DNA from: Candidozyma auris
Lineage: Eukaryota; Ascomycota; Pichiomycetes; Serinales; Metschnikowiaceae
DNA length: 64,000 nucleotides
Assembly (NCBI RefSeq): GCF_003013715.1
Contig: NC_072813.1
Location: 1,860,001 to 1,924,000, forward strand
Direction: 5' to 3'
The position numbers were made by a program, and so were the translations under genes. The notes under the pieces are model-generated. The model worked only from the letters and a program-made list of their open reading frames with translations, was not told where the DNA came from and did no database searches. This document shows positions 1-8,036 of the stretch, in pieces (within the stretch, counting starts at the first letter, position 1; each line of letters starts with the position of its first letter).

Positions 1-2251
1 CAAAACCGGAGGGTAGAATCTGGCTCAAGTTCTTGTTGCGGGCGTTTTCTGCCTCCTGTTTCAAAATCTCCTGTGCACCAACACTAGAGCTTGTGACCAG
101 TAATTCATCTTCCGCAGCTTTTTCCGAGAGCCACTTAGCTGTCTTGTAGGTGTCTTTTCTGGAGTGCACGAATATGATGAGCTGATGATTGTTTTTGATA
201 CACTCTTTCATCTTATCGTAACACGCCTCATTCATAGCTGCAACTTTACGAATAGCTTTCTTTTCCTTGATGCCAATATACTGCTGCTCCAATGGACAAG
301 GACGGTACAGAGCATCAAAATAAAAGAGTCCCTTCTTTGGGTCAACATCAATGAATCGAGCAACGTCTTCATAATTGGGCAATGTCGCTGAGAGACCGAC
401 TATTCTTATATCTGGCGTACGCTTTGCTCTTACAATGATGCTTTCCAATACAGGTCCTCTATCGTCGTGAAGCAAGTGGATTTCATCAATGATCAAGAGC
501 TTGACCTGCTGGGCGTACAGAGACTCTGTCAGTTTTCGGGTAACTATATCCCATTTTTCTGGCGTGGTGAACAAAATTTGAGTCTCCGCAATTTCTTTTT
601 GGCTGAGACTTGAGTCTCCAGTGAATTCGTTTACCACAACTCCAAACTGCGAGGTGAGCCTTCTTTGAAATTCTCTTGTCTGCTCTGCAACCAAAGCTTT
701 CAATGGGGCGACATACACAGCCTTGAATGATCTCAAAGCAATTCGGCCAGTATGCTCATCACGGTAGTTAGATAGAAGCCGAAGAAATGTAAGCATGGCA
801 ACATTGGTTTTACCTGCACCTGTAGGAGCACAAAGTAGCAAATTTTCATCACTTTTGAACGCTTGAGGGTAGATCTTGGACTGAATTGGATTCAATCTCT
901 GCGTCTCACCAGCAGGAAAGGCTGCCTGAGCCCATTCCGGAAGGTCGGATATTGGTACAAGGTCTTCATCAGATGCAGCAGGCCCCTCGAGAGCTGGAAC
1001 CGAAATGATATCATAAAGTTTTTTGTTTTGTTGATATGAGCCCTTTGGGAGACTCACCTTCGACGTGGCCATAAGGTTACCGCCTTGTTCGAAAACAAGA
1101 CCTTCAAGATCCACTAACTTAGGTTTTCGGATCTCTGGCTTTGTTTTCTTCAGAGGTTCACCAGAATCCAGAGCCCTTCTCTTTTTGGGTTGCTCATTGG
1201 TAACACCAAATTCACTTAATAGCAGATGAAGACCCATTTCTTCCATCTCTTTAAATGCCTTTTTCTTATCGCCACTGAGGACTTGTAACTGGAACACTAT
1301 CTTCCACCTGTAATCTATGCAAAGCTTCACCAAATCTAGTAGCTTGTACTCAGTGACCTCGAGAAGCTTGTTTTCAAGGTCGTTTTGGGAAAGCTCTTTA
1401 TCAGCCATAAGCTTAGAAATTTGTTTGCACTTGTCACGAATTTGCTCCTGTTCCAACTCAGGGTTCAGAGCTGCCACACTGCTGTACAAGAAGTCACGCT
1501 TGATATCCTGCAAGGCCAACACTTTGGTCTGAGGGCTCTGTGTCGTTGTCAACTTAACTGACACTATATCCTGTGGAGCAGTTTCTGCAATTTCGAAATC
1601 ATCCTGGACATCTTGAACGCCCTCAGGCTCTACTACCACGTTCAGGTGCGCTTCTTGATCACTTTCATCTTCGAATTCTATGGCCAATGCCTGACTTCCA
1701 TTAGTCACCGTATTTTCCTTCTTTTGGTCGTGGAAGTCTGTTATCTTTTGTGACGCTTTCACCATCTCCCCTAGCTGTTGGTCACTGAGCTTTACCGAGA
1801 GTAGTTCTTCAATGTCAGCCTTTTTTGCTTCAACAGGCAAATCTCCGTTCTTCAACACCTCAAGCACGGTATCTGCCGCAGAGAGAATCACACTATGTGA
1901 CTCGTCTGGAATGTACTGTCGTATCTCACTGATAAATTCCTCGAAAGCCACGGCATTGGACTCCGTAGTGGGCTTGTATGCTATATCTTCTAGATTAAGG
2001 TCTCTCTGCAAGGATAGAGCTCCACTCTGGGTGCTAATGTGTTTCTGCTCAGTTGGTTCCGCACTTGGTGCTTTTGCCTCCCTCTCTTCAACCCTGGCTC
2101 GAGAGCCCATATCCTTCATGGAGATTTGGCCTGCTAGAGACTTAGGTGCCGAGTCTGGCTCATTGGCTCCCAGAGACCCCGCATTGTTGGCCAATGCAAC
2201 ACCAGCTAGCTCTTTTTGGGAGTAGCCGCCGTTTCTTTGCGTATCGGACAT
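1..2251 (-). CDS. BRR2: Brr2, U5 snRNP RNA helicase (5' part; C-terminal part lies beyond the left edge)
   Basis: This is the N-terminal 750 codons of the large Ski2-like helicase that unwinds U4/U6 during spliceosome activation. The ATG is at 2251. Near the N-terminus a PKSLAGQISMKDMG segment resembles the conserved PKS..GxISLKDMG stretch of Brr2. The first helicase cassette shows Walker A APTGAGKT at about residues 475-482, DEIH at 589-592, then SATLPNYEDV. The family is about 2,160 residues long, so the rest of cassette 1, the Sec63 units and cassette 2 are outside the window. The codon at 308-310 (complement) is CTG inside FDA-x-YRPCPL, where yeast and human relatives have Ser, which supports CTG decoding as serine. 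I see no intron in the visible part. Confidence 0.95.
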   Translation of the reverse strand, partial: MSDTQRNGGYSQKELAGVALANNAGSLGANEPDSAPKSLAGQISMKDMGSRARVEEREAKAPSAEPTEQKHISTQSGALSLQRDLNLEDIAYKPTTESNAVAFEEFISEIRQYIPDESHSVILSAADTVLEVLKNGDLPVEAKKADIEELLSVKLSDQQLGEMVKASQKITDFHDQKKENTVTNGSQALAIEFEDESDQEAHLNVVVEPEGVQDVQDDFEIAETAPQDIVSVKLTTTQSPQTKVLALQDIKRDFLYSSVAALNPELEQEQIRDKCKQISKLMADKELSQNDLENKLLEVTEYKLLDLVKLCIDYRWKIVFQLQVLSGDKKKAFKEMEEMGLHLLLSEFGVTNEQPKKRRALDSGEPLKKTKPEIRKPKLVDLEGLVFEQGGNLMATSKVSLPKGSYQQNKKLYDIISVPALEGPAASDEDLVPISDLPEWAQAAFPAGETQRLNPIQSKIYPQAFKSDENLLLCAPTGAGKTNVAMLTFLRLLSNYRDEHTGRIALRSFKAVYVAPLKALVAEQTREFQRRLTSQFGVVVNEFTGDSSLSQKEIAETQILFTTPEKWDIVTRKLTESLYAQQVKLLIIDEIHLLHDDRGPVLESIIVRAKRTPDIRIVGLSATLPNYEDVARFIDVDPKKGLFYFDALYRPCPLEQQYIGIKEKKAIRKVAAMNEACYDKMKECIKNNHQLIIFVHSRKDTYKTAKWLSEKAAEDELLVTSSSVGAQEILKQEAENARNKNLSQILPSGF

Positions 2252-2312
2252 GGCTCGGGAAGATACGTGAAGAGTAGATTGTGGTTTATGGTGGTTCATA
2301 TGGTGATGAGGG

Positions 2313-2318
2313 CACGTG
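2313..2318. promoter_or_regulatory. CACGTG box upstream of BRR2
   Basis: Sequence GGCACGTGATGAG, about 62 bp upstream of the BRR2 start. CACGTG is the core bound by Cbf1 and related bHLH proteins in yeasts. Binding here is inferred. Confidence 0.5.
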
Positions 2319-2349
2319 ATGAGATGGTTGGTGAAGAGGACCATGGCAT

Positions 2350-2360
2350 TTTGCAGCCAT
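2350..2360 (-). promoter_or_regulatory. ATGGCTGCRAA motif, copy 1
   Basis: TTTGCAGCCAT on the plus strand, about 100 bp upstream of the BRR2 ATG. It is one of 18 exact copies of a motif found only between genes in this window. The bound factor is unknown. Confidence 0.5.
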
Positions 2361-2867
2361 TCCAGCGTACAGATTGAAAAATTTTTGGGGTTTCATTGAT
2401 AGAAGATCCCCTTTAAACTGGATGGGGTTATTTGTAGCTAATATTCTTCTGCTGACTCGTTACTGGTGCTGTACAATTCTTGTGTGAATCAGGTTTTGTA
2501 CTACAACTCATACACTAACAACAGGTCAGGCAAATAAAAAGCAAATGTAAATTACAAGAATGAAGCTGATATTGGGGATGTGTTATTCTAAAACACCGTT
2601 TTTGTCATTGTATTGATGAGATACGCTCGTCTCTGATTAACTATAGTATCGTCTGCGAACTAGTCGAAAGGGCCGATGAGATGATATTGGTCGCTGAAAA
2701 AAACACAATGAATACTTAGTTAGGTCCTCGGTGGCTGAATTTCTATGACAAATAAGGAGTTATGATTAAATGGCAACTGAAGTTGCCGCGGTCCTTATGT
2801 GGTATAATCTACATTGAGCTCATCTCTATAATGGCAGGGTTCGTCTCGTTCTATCACATTGCATTAC

Positions 2868-4070
2868 TTAGTAAACGTGGTTGGTGAAGTCGTTCTTCTC
2901 GAAGTTCCAGGTGTCGTCGGAGATTCTGCCTCTCAACTCAGGAACCTCACTGCCACGCACGTAAACGTCCTCGAACAAAATGGACATCTTGGCCTCTGGA
3001 GGAGCGTCGGCCTCAGCGGCGGCAACCTGCTCATCGACGTACTTTCTAGCAGCCTTGTCGTAAGACTTGATTTCAGCCTCGTCGGCGATGTTCAAGTCCA
3101 AAAGCACAGCCTTCAAACCAGCAATAGGGTCGTTTCTGGATCTCATGTGCTGCACCTCCTCTCTGGTTCTGTAAGTGGTACCTGGGTCAGACATGGAGTG
3201 ACCACCGTATCTGTAGGTCTCGTACTCCATGACCAAAGGACCGTTACCGTTGGCACACCAGTCTTTAGCGAATTTCGAGGCCTGGTAGCATGCCAAGATA
3301 TCCATACCGTTGACCTTCAAACCAGGAATGTACTGACCTCTCTTGTGGTACTCAACCATCGCAGAAGACCTCGAGGCAGAAGTACCCATTCCGTACTTGT
3401 TGTTCTCGCATGCAAAGATACATGGCAAGTCCCAAAGCTTGGCCATGTTGTAGGCCTCAAACACCTGACCCTGGTTGGCGGCACCGTCACCGTACAAAGT
3501 GAAAGTGGCGTTCTTCTCACCTCTGTACTTGTGGGCAAAGGCCAATCCGGCACCAAGAGGCACCTGAGCACCGACAATACCGTTACCACCGTAGAAGCCT
3601 GGGGCAAACATGTGCATGGAGCCACCTTTACCGTAAGAGACACCCGATCTCTTACCCATCAACTCACCCAAAACCTCCTTGACGGAAGCACCTCTCATGA
3701 ACGCAAAACCGTGACATCTGTACGAAGTGATGACAGTGTCTTTGTTATTAATAGCGTTTTCAATACCCACGGCGATGGCCTCCTGACCAACAGACAAGTG
3801 ACAGAACCCTCTAATCTTCTTAGCCTTGTACAAGGCGTCAGCAGCCATTTCCATTCTTCTGATGATGATCATGTCCTTGTACATCTGGAGAAGCGTTTCC
3901 TTTTCGGTTTCGAAGGTCAATTCGGGCATCTCGCTGAGCTTGTAGCCTTCGAAAGAGGATGCTGGAAGCTCAATCTGAACAAGGTCCAGGGCCTGGGAGG
4001 CCAAGTAACGAGTGGCTGGAGCACGGTGCACAAGTGGAGCACGTGATGTACGAATTGCACTTCTAAGCAT
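2868..4070 (-). CDS. PDA1: Pyruvate dehydrogenase E1 alpha subunit, mitochondrial
   Basis: The protein has 400 residues. It is the thiamine-diphosphate-binding alpha subunit of the E1 heterotetramer, which decarboxylates pyruvate in the mitochondrial matrix. The N-terminus (MLRSAIRTSRAPLVHRAP) is basic and lacks acidic residues, as expected of a matrix presequence. The ThDP motif begins GDGAANQG at residues 194-201 and closes with CENN at 221-224. The regulatory phosphorylation loop YRYGGHSMSDPGTTYR is intact, with candidate serines 292 and 294. The length matches the family and the gene is intronless. It is divergent from CMC2 across 1.9 kb that carries two CACGTG boxes. A 395-codon open frame on the other strand is only a shadow of its codon bias. 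Confidence 0.97.
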   Translation of the reverse strand: MLRSAIRTSRAPLVHRAPATRYLASQALDLVQIELPASSFEGYKLSEMPELTFETEKETLLQMYKDMIIIRRMEMAADALYKAKKIRGFCHLSVGQEAIAVGIENAINNKDTVITSYRCHGFAFMRGASVKEVLGELMGKRSGVSYGKGGSMHMFAPGFYGGNGIVGAQVPLGAGLAFAHKYRGEKNATFTLYGDGAANQGQVFEAYNMAKLWDLPCIFACENNKYGMGTSASRSSAMVEYHKRGQYIPGLKVNGMDILACYQASKFAKDWCANGNGPLVMEYETYRYGGHSMSDPGTTYRTREEVQHMRSRNDPIAGLKAVLLDLNIADEAEIKSYDKAARKYVDEQVAAAEADAPPEAKMSILFEDVYVRGSEVPELRGRISDDTWNFEKNDFTNHVY

Positions 4071-4179
4071 GTTTATGAAGCAAGAAAAAAGAAGTGGTGG
4101 TTGCTGGAACAGAGGAGTTGTAGATTTTGATGAGGTTGACGGGAAGGTGTTTTCCGCGCTACGGAGGTATTCTTCCGGT

Positions 4180-4185
4180 CACGTG
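4180..4185. promoter_or_regulatory. CACGTG box upstream of PDA1
   Basis: The palindrome TCACGTGA, 110 bp upstream of the PDA1 ATG. It is a possible Cbf1-type site. Confidence 0.5.
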
Positions 4186-4340
4186 AGGCACTACCTACCG
4201 CAGTTGTGGCTCCTCACAGAGGCAGCTTTGAAGAGTTGTTTGCCGGCATAATCTTGAGACTGAGCTTAGTTATCTCTGCAAAATCTTGTTCTGACATTTG
4301 GAGCAATGGTAGTAGGAGAAATGTGGTTTCTCTTTTGTAT

Positions 4341-4346
4341 CACGTG
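4341..4346. promoter_or_regulatory. CACGTG box, second, upstream of PDA1
   Basis: TATCACGTGACC, about 270 bp upstream of the PDA1 ATG. It pairs with the box at 4180. Confidence 0.5.
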
Positions 4347-4590
4347 ACCGTCGGTGCCGTAGAACTCCGAGCCTCGCGAGGTATACTCCGAGCTGGAGGA
4401 AAGCGCTATATACAAGGAGTGCTGAAGTGGCATGGGTAGTAATTTTGACTTCGATTGAAGAATGATTTACATTGAAATTGACAATATCGGACGTTAAATG
4501 ATCAGTTTTGCAACGTGTGTTGAAATCTGAAAAAGTCTAGGGTCTGTCATGAAATGTAGCCTGACACATCGTACAATCTGTAGGTGGATA

Positions 4591-4601
4591 TTCGCAGCCA
4601 T
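4591..4601 (-). promoter_or_regulatory. ATGGCTGCRAA motif, copy 2
   Basis: TTCGCAGCCAT on the plus strand, in the middle of the PDA1-CMC2 intergenic region. Confidence 0.5.
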
Positions 4602-5242
4602 AGACTTATTTGGGTCAGTTTCATGAAGAGCATCAGTCACAGAAACACTCAGCTTTAACCAGTAAAACTGGAATCTCGATCTTTATTTCAAGTGAATTTC
4701 TTCATATATTTTTTATTTGATCGTTTATTTTTGGTGACGAATTAGAGATAATGAGTTGCAATTTGAGTAACCACGGTTCTCTCGCTCCTCTCATACCCGG
4801 AACAATACCCTAGCGATCATGGCCACAACAGAATATTAAGCTGATCACAAACTGTATGAAGTTGATTTTTAAAATGCTCTTTCTAACCTTTCCATGTCAT
4901 ATCGAGATGTGTCGTGTTCCTTGGATAGAGTGTGGAGATTCCAGTTAAGAGGGGTTCCTCATTCTTAAAGCCTCAAGTTCAGGTTTCAAGGGAATGAATA
5001 CGCTTTGCTAAAGATTTTCATATTTTGTTAATTATTCTAATTGCCCGTCTTTGCCAATCACCCACGAGCTGGCTCTTTCACTACTACTGTATTTTAGCGG
5101 TTACCGTAAGCAACCAGTGCAATTTTACGTGAACTTCTGATTCCCGAGGAAGAAAGACCATCCATTGAAGAGATAACTACACATTGTCTCCTTTTAGTAG
5201 TCTTGGGTAGCTGACACATACCAACTTCAAGCACATAGTATA

Positions 5243-5253
5243 TTCGCAGCCAT
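5243..5253 (-). promoter_or_regulatory. ATGGCTGCRAA motif, copy 3
   Basis: TTCGCAGCCAT on the plus strand, followed by T. It has the same orientation as the copy at 4591, about 650 bp away. Confidence 0.5.
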
Positions 5254-5916
5254 TGTCACTTCAAAATCTGTTCATTCTTTCGATGGCAGGTGTGCCTTTG
5301 GGCAAACCCTTATTGGTTTTTGAAGGACACCTCTGTTCCCATGCTGAATTTCCACTTCTTCAGTTCCTCATCTCTTTTTCCAAATCTGTTTGTCTAGCAG
5401 TCACGAGTCGCTTTGAATCTTGCCAATCTACGATGGTAATGATGACATCGACTATGGTCAGGCCGTTTGGACGTTAACCTACCAGCCTAGTGAGTTGAAG
5501 CTGCTTGAATCTCACAAATCCCACGGAATCATCAGTGCTACGGCCGTTGTAAAAAACGGCTGCGAAACGCCGGCTAAAGTCGAGGCGGAACAATCAGAGG
5601 AGGTAACAAGTGAGAGTTTACGTGGTTCTATGAAGCATCAAAATGATTGCTTCTGTATCTTCACAAAAACCTTTACCTTTTATATTCCTTATGGAAGGTT
5701 TCACAAAACAGTTTTCGTAGCACACTGTTCACATAATACCTCTTACTCAGTCGCAGTTGCTAACCTTCCTCAAATGTGCTACGCAAGAGTAATGCATAGA
5801 TTTTCATGCCATAGTAGCATCCACGATTGATCACAAACCTCACATTCTTCATTATCCTTTTTCCTTTCTTGTTTGAAGCTTGAAATTGTCCCTAAAGGCA
5901 CTTGTTGAAGTGGTTG

Positions 5917-5922
5917 CACGTG
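5917..5922. promoter_or_regulatory. CACGTG box upstream of CMC2
   Basis: GCACGTGACC, 72 bp before the CMC2 ATG, in the usual promoter position. Confidence 0.5.
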
Positions 5923-5993
5923 ACCCCACCCTCTACATCGGGCCATGTCCCCGATCCCAAACTCCCCAGTAGTGATTGCCGTCCTCTTTACAA

Positions 5994-6293
5994 ATGCACC
6001 CACAGTTGGACAGAAATAGATTTGACACATGCGAAGCGCTCATGGACGCTCTCGAAGAGTGCCACAAGGCCGAGTTTCTCAAAAAGGCAATGGGCATGTG
6101 CAACTTTGAAAAAGATGAGTTGACCAAATGTATCCATGCTCAGAGAACAGAGGATGCCAAGGCTAGAATCAGAATAAGCAGGGAGAAGCAGAAGGCAATG
6201 CAGGAAAGGCAGAAGAAGAGAGAGGAGGAGTTGTACGGAAAGAACGGCTACTTGAAGAAAGTCATCGAGTTGGAGGCTCAAAAGAGGCAATAG
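5994..6293 (+). CDS. CMC2: Cmc2, twin CX9C cytochrome c oxidase assembly protein
   Basis: The protein has 99 residues. It belongs to the intermembrane-space CHCH family imported by Mia40 and needed for cytochrome c oxidase assembly. Two CX9C pairs are visible: Cys13 and Cys23, then Cys36 and Cys46. A basic, charged helical tail follows. The N-terminus MHPQLDRNRF closely resembles MHPQLEAERF of S. cerevisiae Cmc2, which fixes the start at 5994. The open frame reaches upstream to 5976, but only through a TTG. The gene is convergent with PUP3, with about 220 bp between their stop codons. Confidence 0.92.
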   Translation: MHPQLDRNRFDTCEALMDALEECHKAEFLKKAMGMCNFEKDELTKCIHAQRTEDAKARIRISREKQKAMQERQKKREEELYGKNGYLKKVIELEAQKRQ

Positions 6294-6517
6294 AGGAAGT
6301 AGAGCGGTATCGACCAAAATTGAGAGAACTATCAGGCTAGTGTGCCTATGGTGCTCTCTTATGTCAAAGGCTCTGCGTTATTAAGCCCTATTGGGGCACT
6401 GTCATTCCGTTTAGTTCATTAACTTGTATATAGATTTGAAGCTGTGGAAGAAAACTTCCACGCATTTCTAGGAAACCATGTTTTGCAACGCCAGATTGTA
6501 GAAGCAAATTGCCCTTT

Positions 6518-7201
6518 CTAATCCTGGCGAGTCTTGAGCACACGCTTAATCACTTTATCCTTGGTAACAACGTACACCACAGCACCCCAACCAGACAAAG
6601 CGTCTCTGTCAACAGCATTCAAAAGAGCCTGAGAAATTGTCTCAAACAAGTCCTCAGGCTCCAAGTCAGGCTCGTAGAGTGATTCACACATACCGTAGAG
6701 CTGCTCACTGGCGGTGCCGGATACAATGAAGTCCTTAGCAGCGTCAATGCACCCAATCAAGTCGAACCCGCAGATGAACGGCTTGTTGGTCTTCAGTTCG
6801 AGGCCAGCAACAATTGGGCCAACAAAGTATGGACCAAATCTCTTCTCGTATAGAGACGACGACACTAAGTTGGCCAATGTTCTGGGCTCGATCTCTCTTT
6901 CTTCTCTCAATTTGTACAAGTTGTTTTTAAGCCTGAAGTCCTCCTTCAACGTGAGCACGTCAGTAGCAAGACCAGTGAGCCCCAAGAACGTTTTGTCGCC
7001 GAATTGGAACACTTTCTCGAAGTTGTTGGATAATCCTAACGACTGGTTGCCAAGTCTAAGGTCGGAGGCAATGGCTATACACTCTTTGCCGACCATGGCG
7101 ACGGCGGAGCCACCTGGGAGTTAGCAATTTGTGAGAAAAGAGAAACTATGTCTTTTTTTCGTAACTGTTTACATACCGTTGATGGAGCTTGGATCAGACA
7201 T
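6518..7201 (-). CDS. PUP3: Proteasome core particle subunit beta-3 (two exons)
   Basis: Exon 1 is 7177-7201 (25 nt, encoding MSDPSSIN plus one base) and exon 2 is 6518-7113. Joined, they encode 206 residues beginning MSDPSSINGG, the same start as S. cerevisiae Pup3 (205 residues). The body is close to the yeast protein: AIASDLRLGNQSLG, SSSLYEKRFGPYFVGP, DFIVSGTASEQLYGMCESLYEP. Beta-3 is a non-catalytic ring subunit, so the lack of a processed N-terminal threonine is expected. An ATG at 7096 keeps the frame open without the intron, but it would drop the conserved N-terminus. A palindromic CACGTG/CACATG element lies 61 bp upstream. I saw no Rpn4-type GGTGGCAAA element. Confidence 0.95.
7114..7176 (-). 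other. Intron of PUP3 (63 nt)
   Basis: The donor is GTATGT at 7176-7171 and the acceptor CCCAG ends at 7114. A perfect TGCTAAC branch sequence lies at 7126-7120. The branch adenosine (7121) is only 7 nt from the last intron base. Removing the intron joins exon 1 to the conserved Gly-Gly in frame. Confidence 0.93.
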
Positions 7202-8036
7202 GGTATTGGAGGTTTGTGAAGCTACAAGCGCCACTCATTGATATGGCCACTGAAAGAATCTGGTCACGTGCATGATCATGTGACCAAGATTTGTGGAGGC
7301 TTTGGTTACAGCCGTCGTCTATGAAGATGGGTATTCTAAGAACTGAATTGATGTTATTCATGTTCATTCGCTTAAATTCAGTTCTCATCGTGTCATTTGC
7401 GCAGGTTAATGTGTGATTTTTTTCTGGGTTGACCCACCTATGCTTCGCGTTCTATCGAATAATCCTGATACAGCAGAACCAAAGGTAAGTAGAGGCAAAA
7501 TGAATATGCTCGATTGTACAATGTATTTTTTATTTAAAAGAGATAGACTGTAGAATAATAGCTGTTTGGGACGTGGTAAGTATACAGCGGACTTTAGTGA
7601 AAATACACCAAAGAATTGCTGCAATCTTCTTTGGTTCATTTGGATTTAGAATATGGCAAAAGCGTCCAAGTATGGTCACCTCGTCACTTGATTTCAAACA
7701 ACTCCTTTATCATCTTTGCTGTAATTATGGGTATCTTTTTTGGTATAGAATATTAATTAATGTGTCAAAAAGAGGTGACAACAAGCATCCACATTCAAAG
7801 ATTTCCCTACGTTTTCGATTTGGGAGTTGCAGCAGACAGAGGTTTAGAATTTCTCTGAATACGACTTGATGGTCATCGGCACGGAAGCATTACAAAATTG
7901 AGCTCTACTCGTTTACGTGGTTTTTTGTCCTTACTCTATACATATGTATATTTGAACACTCTTTTGTGATATACACCAGCATCATCCATATTACTAAACC
8001 GAAGCATCTGATTTTCATAAACGTCGCCCCAGGCGC
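7202..8036. other. Gene-free stretch between PUP3 and YEL1
   Basis: It holds the PUP3 promoter, with a palindromic element at 7262-7285, and the AT-rich 3' flank of YEL1. Short overlapping frames here lack convincing starts or domains. No copy of the ATGGCTGCRAA motif is present. Confidence 0.6.
7262..7285. promoter_or_regulatory. Imperfect palindrome with CACGTG and CACATG half-sites, PUP3 promoter
   Basis: The 24 bp begin GGTCACGTG and end CATGTGACC. Both arms carry an E-box-like CAYRTG core facing each other. The element is 61 bp upstream of the PUP3 ATG. Confidence 0.5.

Larger units (their letters stand above)
2252..2867. other. BRR2 promoter and PDA1 3' flank
   Basis: There is no credible gene here. 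The stretch holds a CACGTG box 62 bp upstream of the BRR2 ATG and a copy of the ATGGCTGCRAA motif just beyond it. The remainder is AT-rich 3' flank of PDA1. Confidence 0.7.
4071..5993. other. Divergent intergenic region between PDA1 and CMC2
   Basis: This is 1.9 kb with no ORF that begins with ATG and looks coding. It contains CACGTG boxes at 4180, 4341 and 5917, two exact ATGGCTGCRAA motif copies (4591, 5243) and a one-base variant, ACGGCTGCGAAA, at 5556-5567. An open frame around 5420-5830 has no ATG and no recognisable domain. Confidence 0.6.

Noticed and set aside
2859..4046. Long open frame antisense to PDA1 (395 codons); similar frames are antisense to SHM1, MTR4 and MP65
   Set aside because: They arise from the strong codon bias of the highly expressed sense genes. 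Their composition is Ser/Leu/Val-rich and unlike any family.
5420..5830. 136-codon open frame upstream of CMC2
   Set aside because: It has no ATG start and no domain, and it contains a motif variant. It looks like chance.
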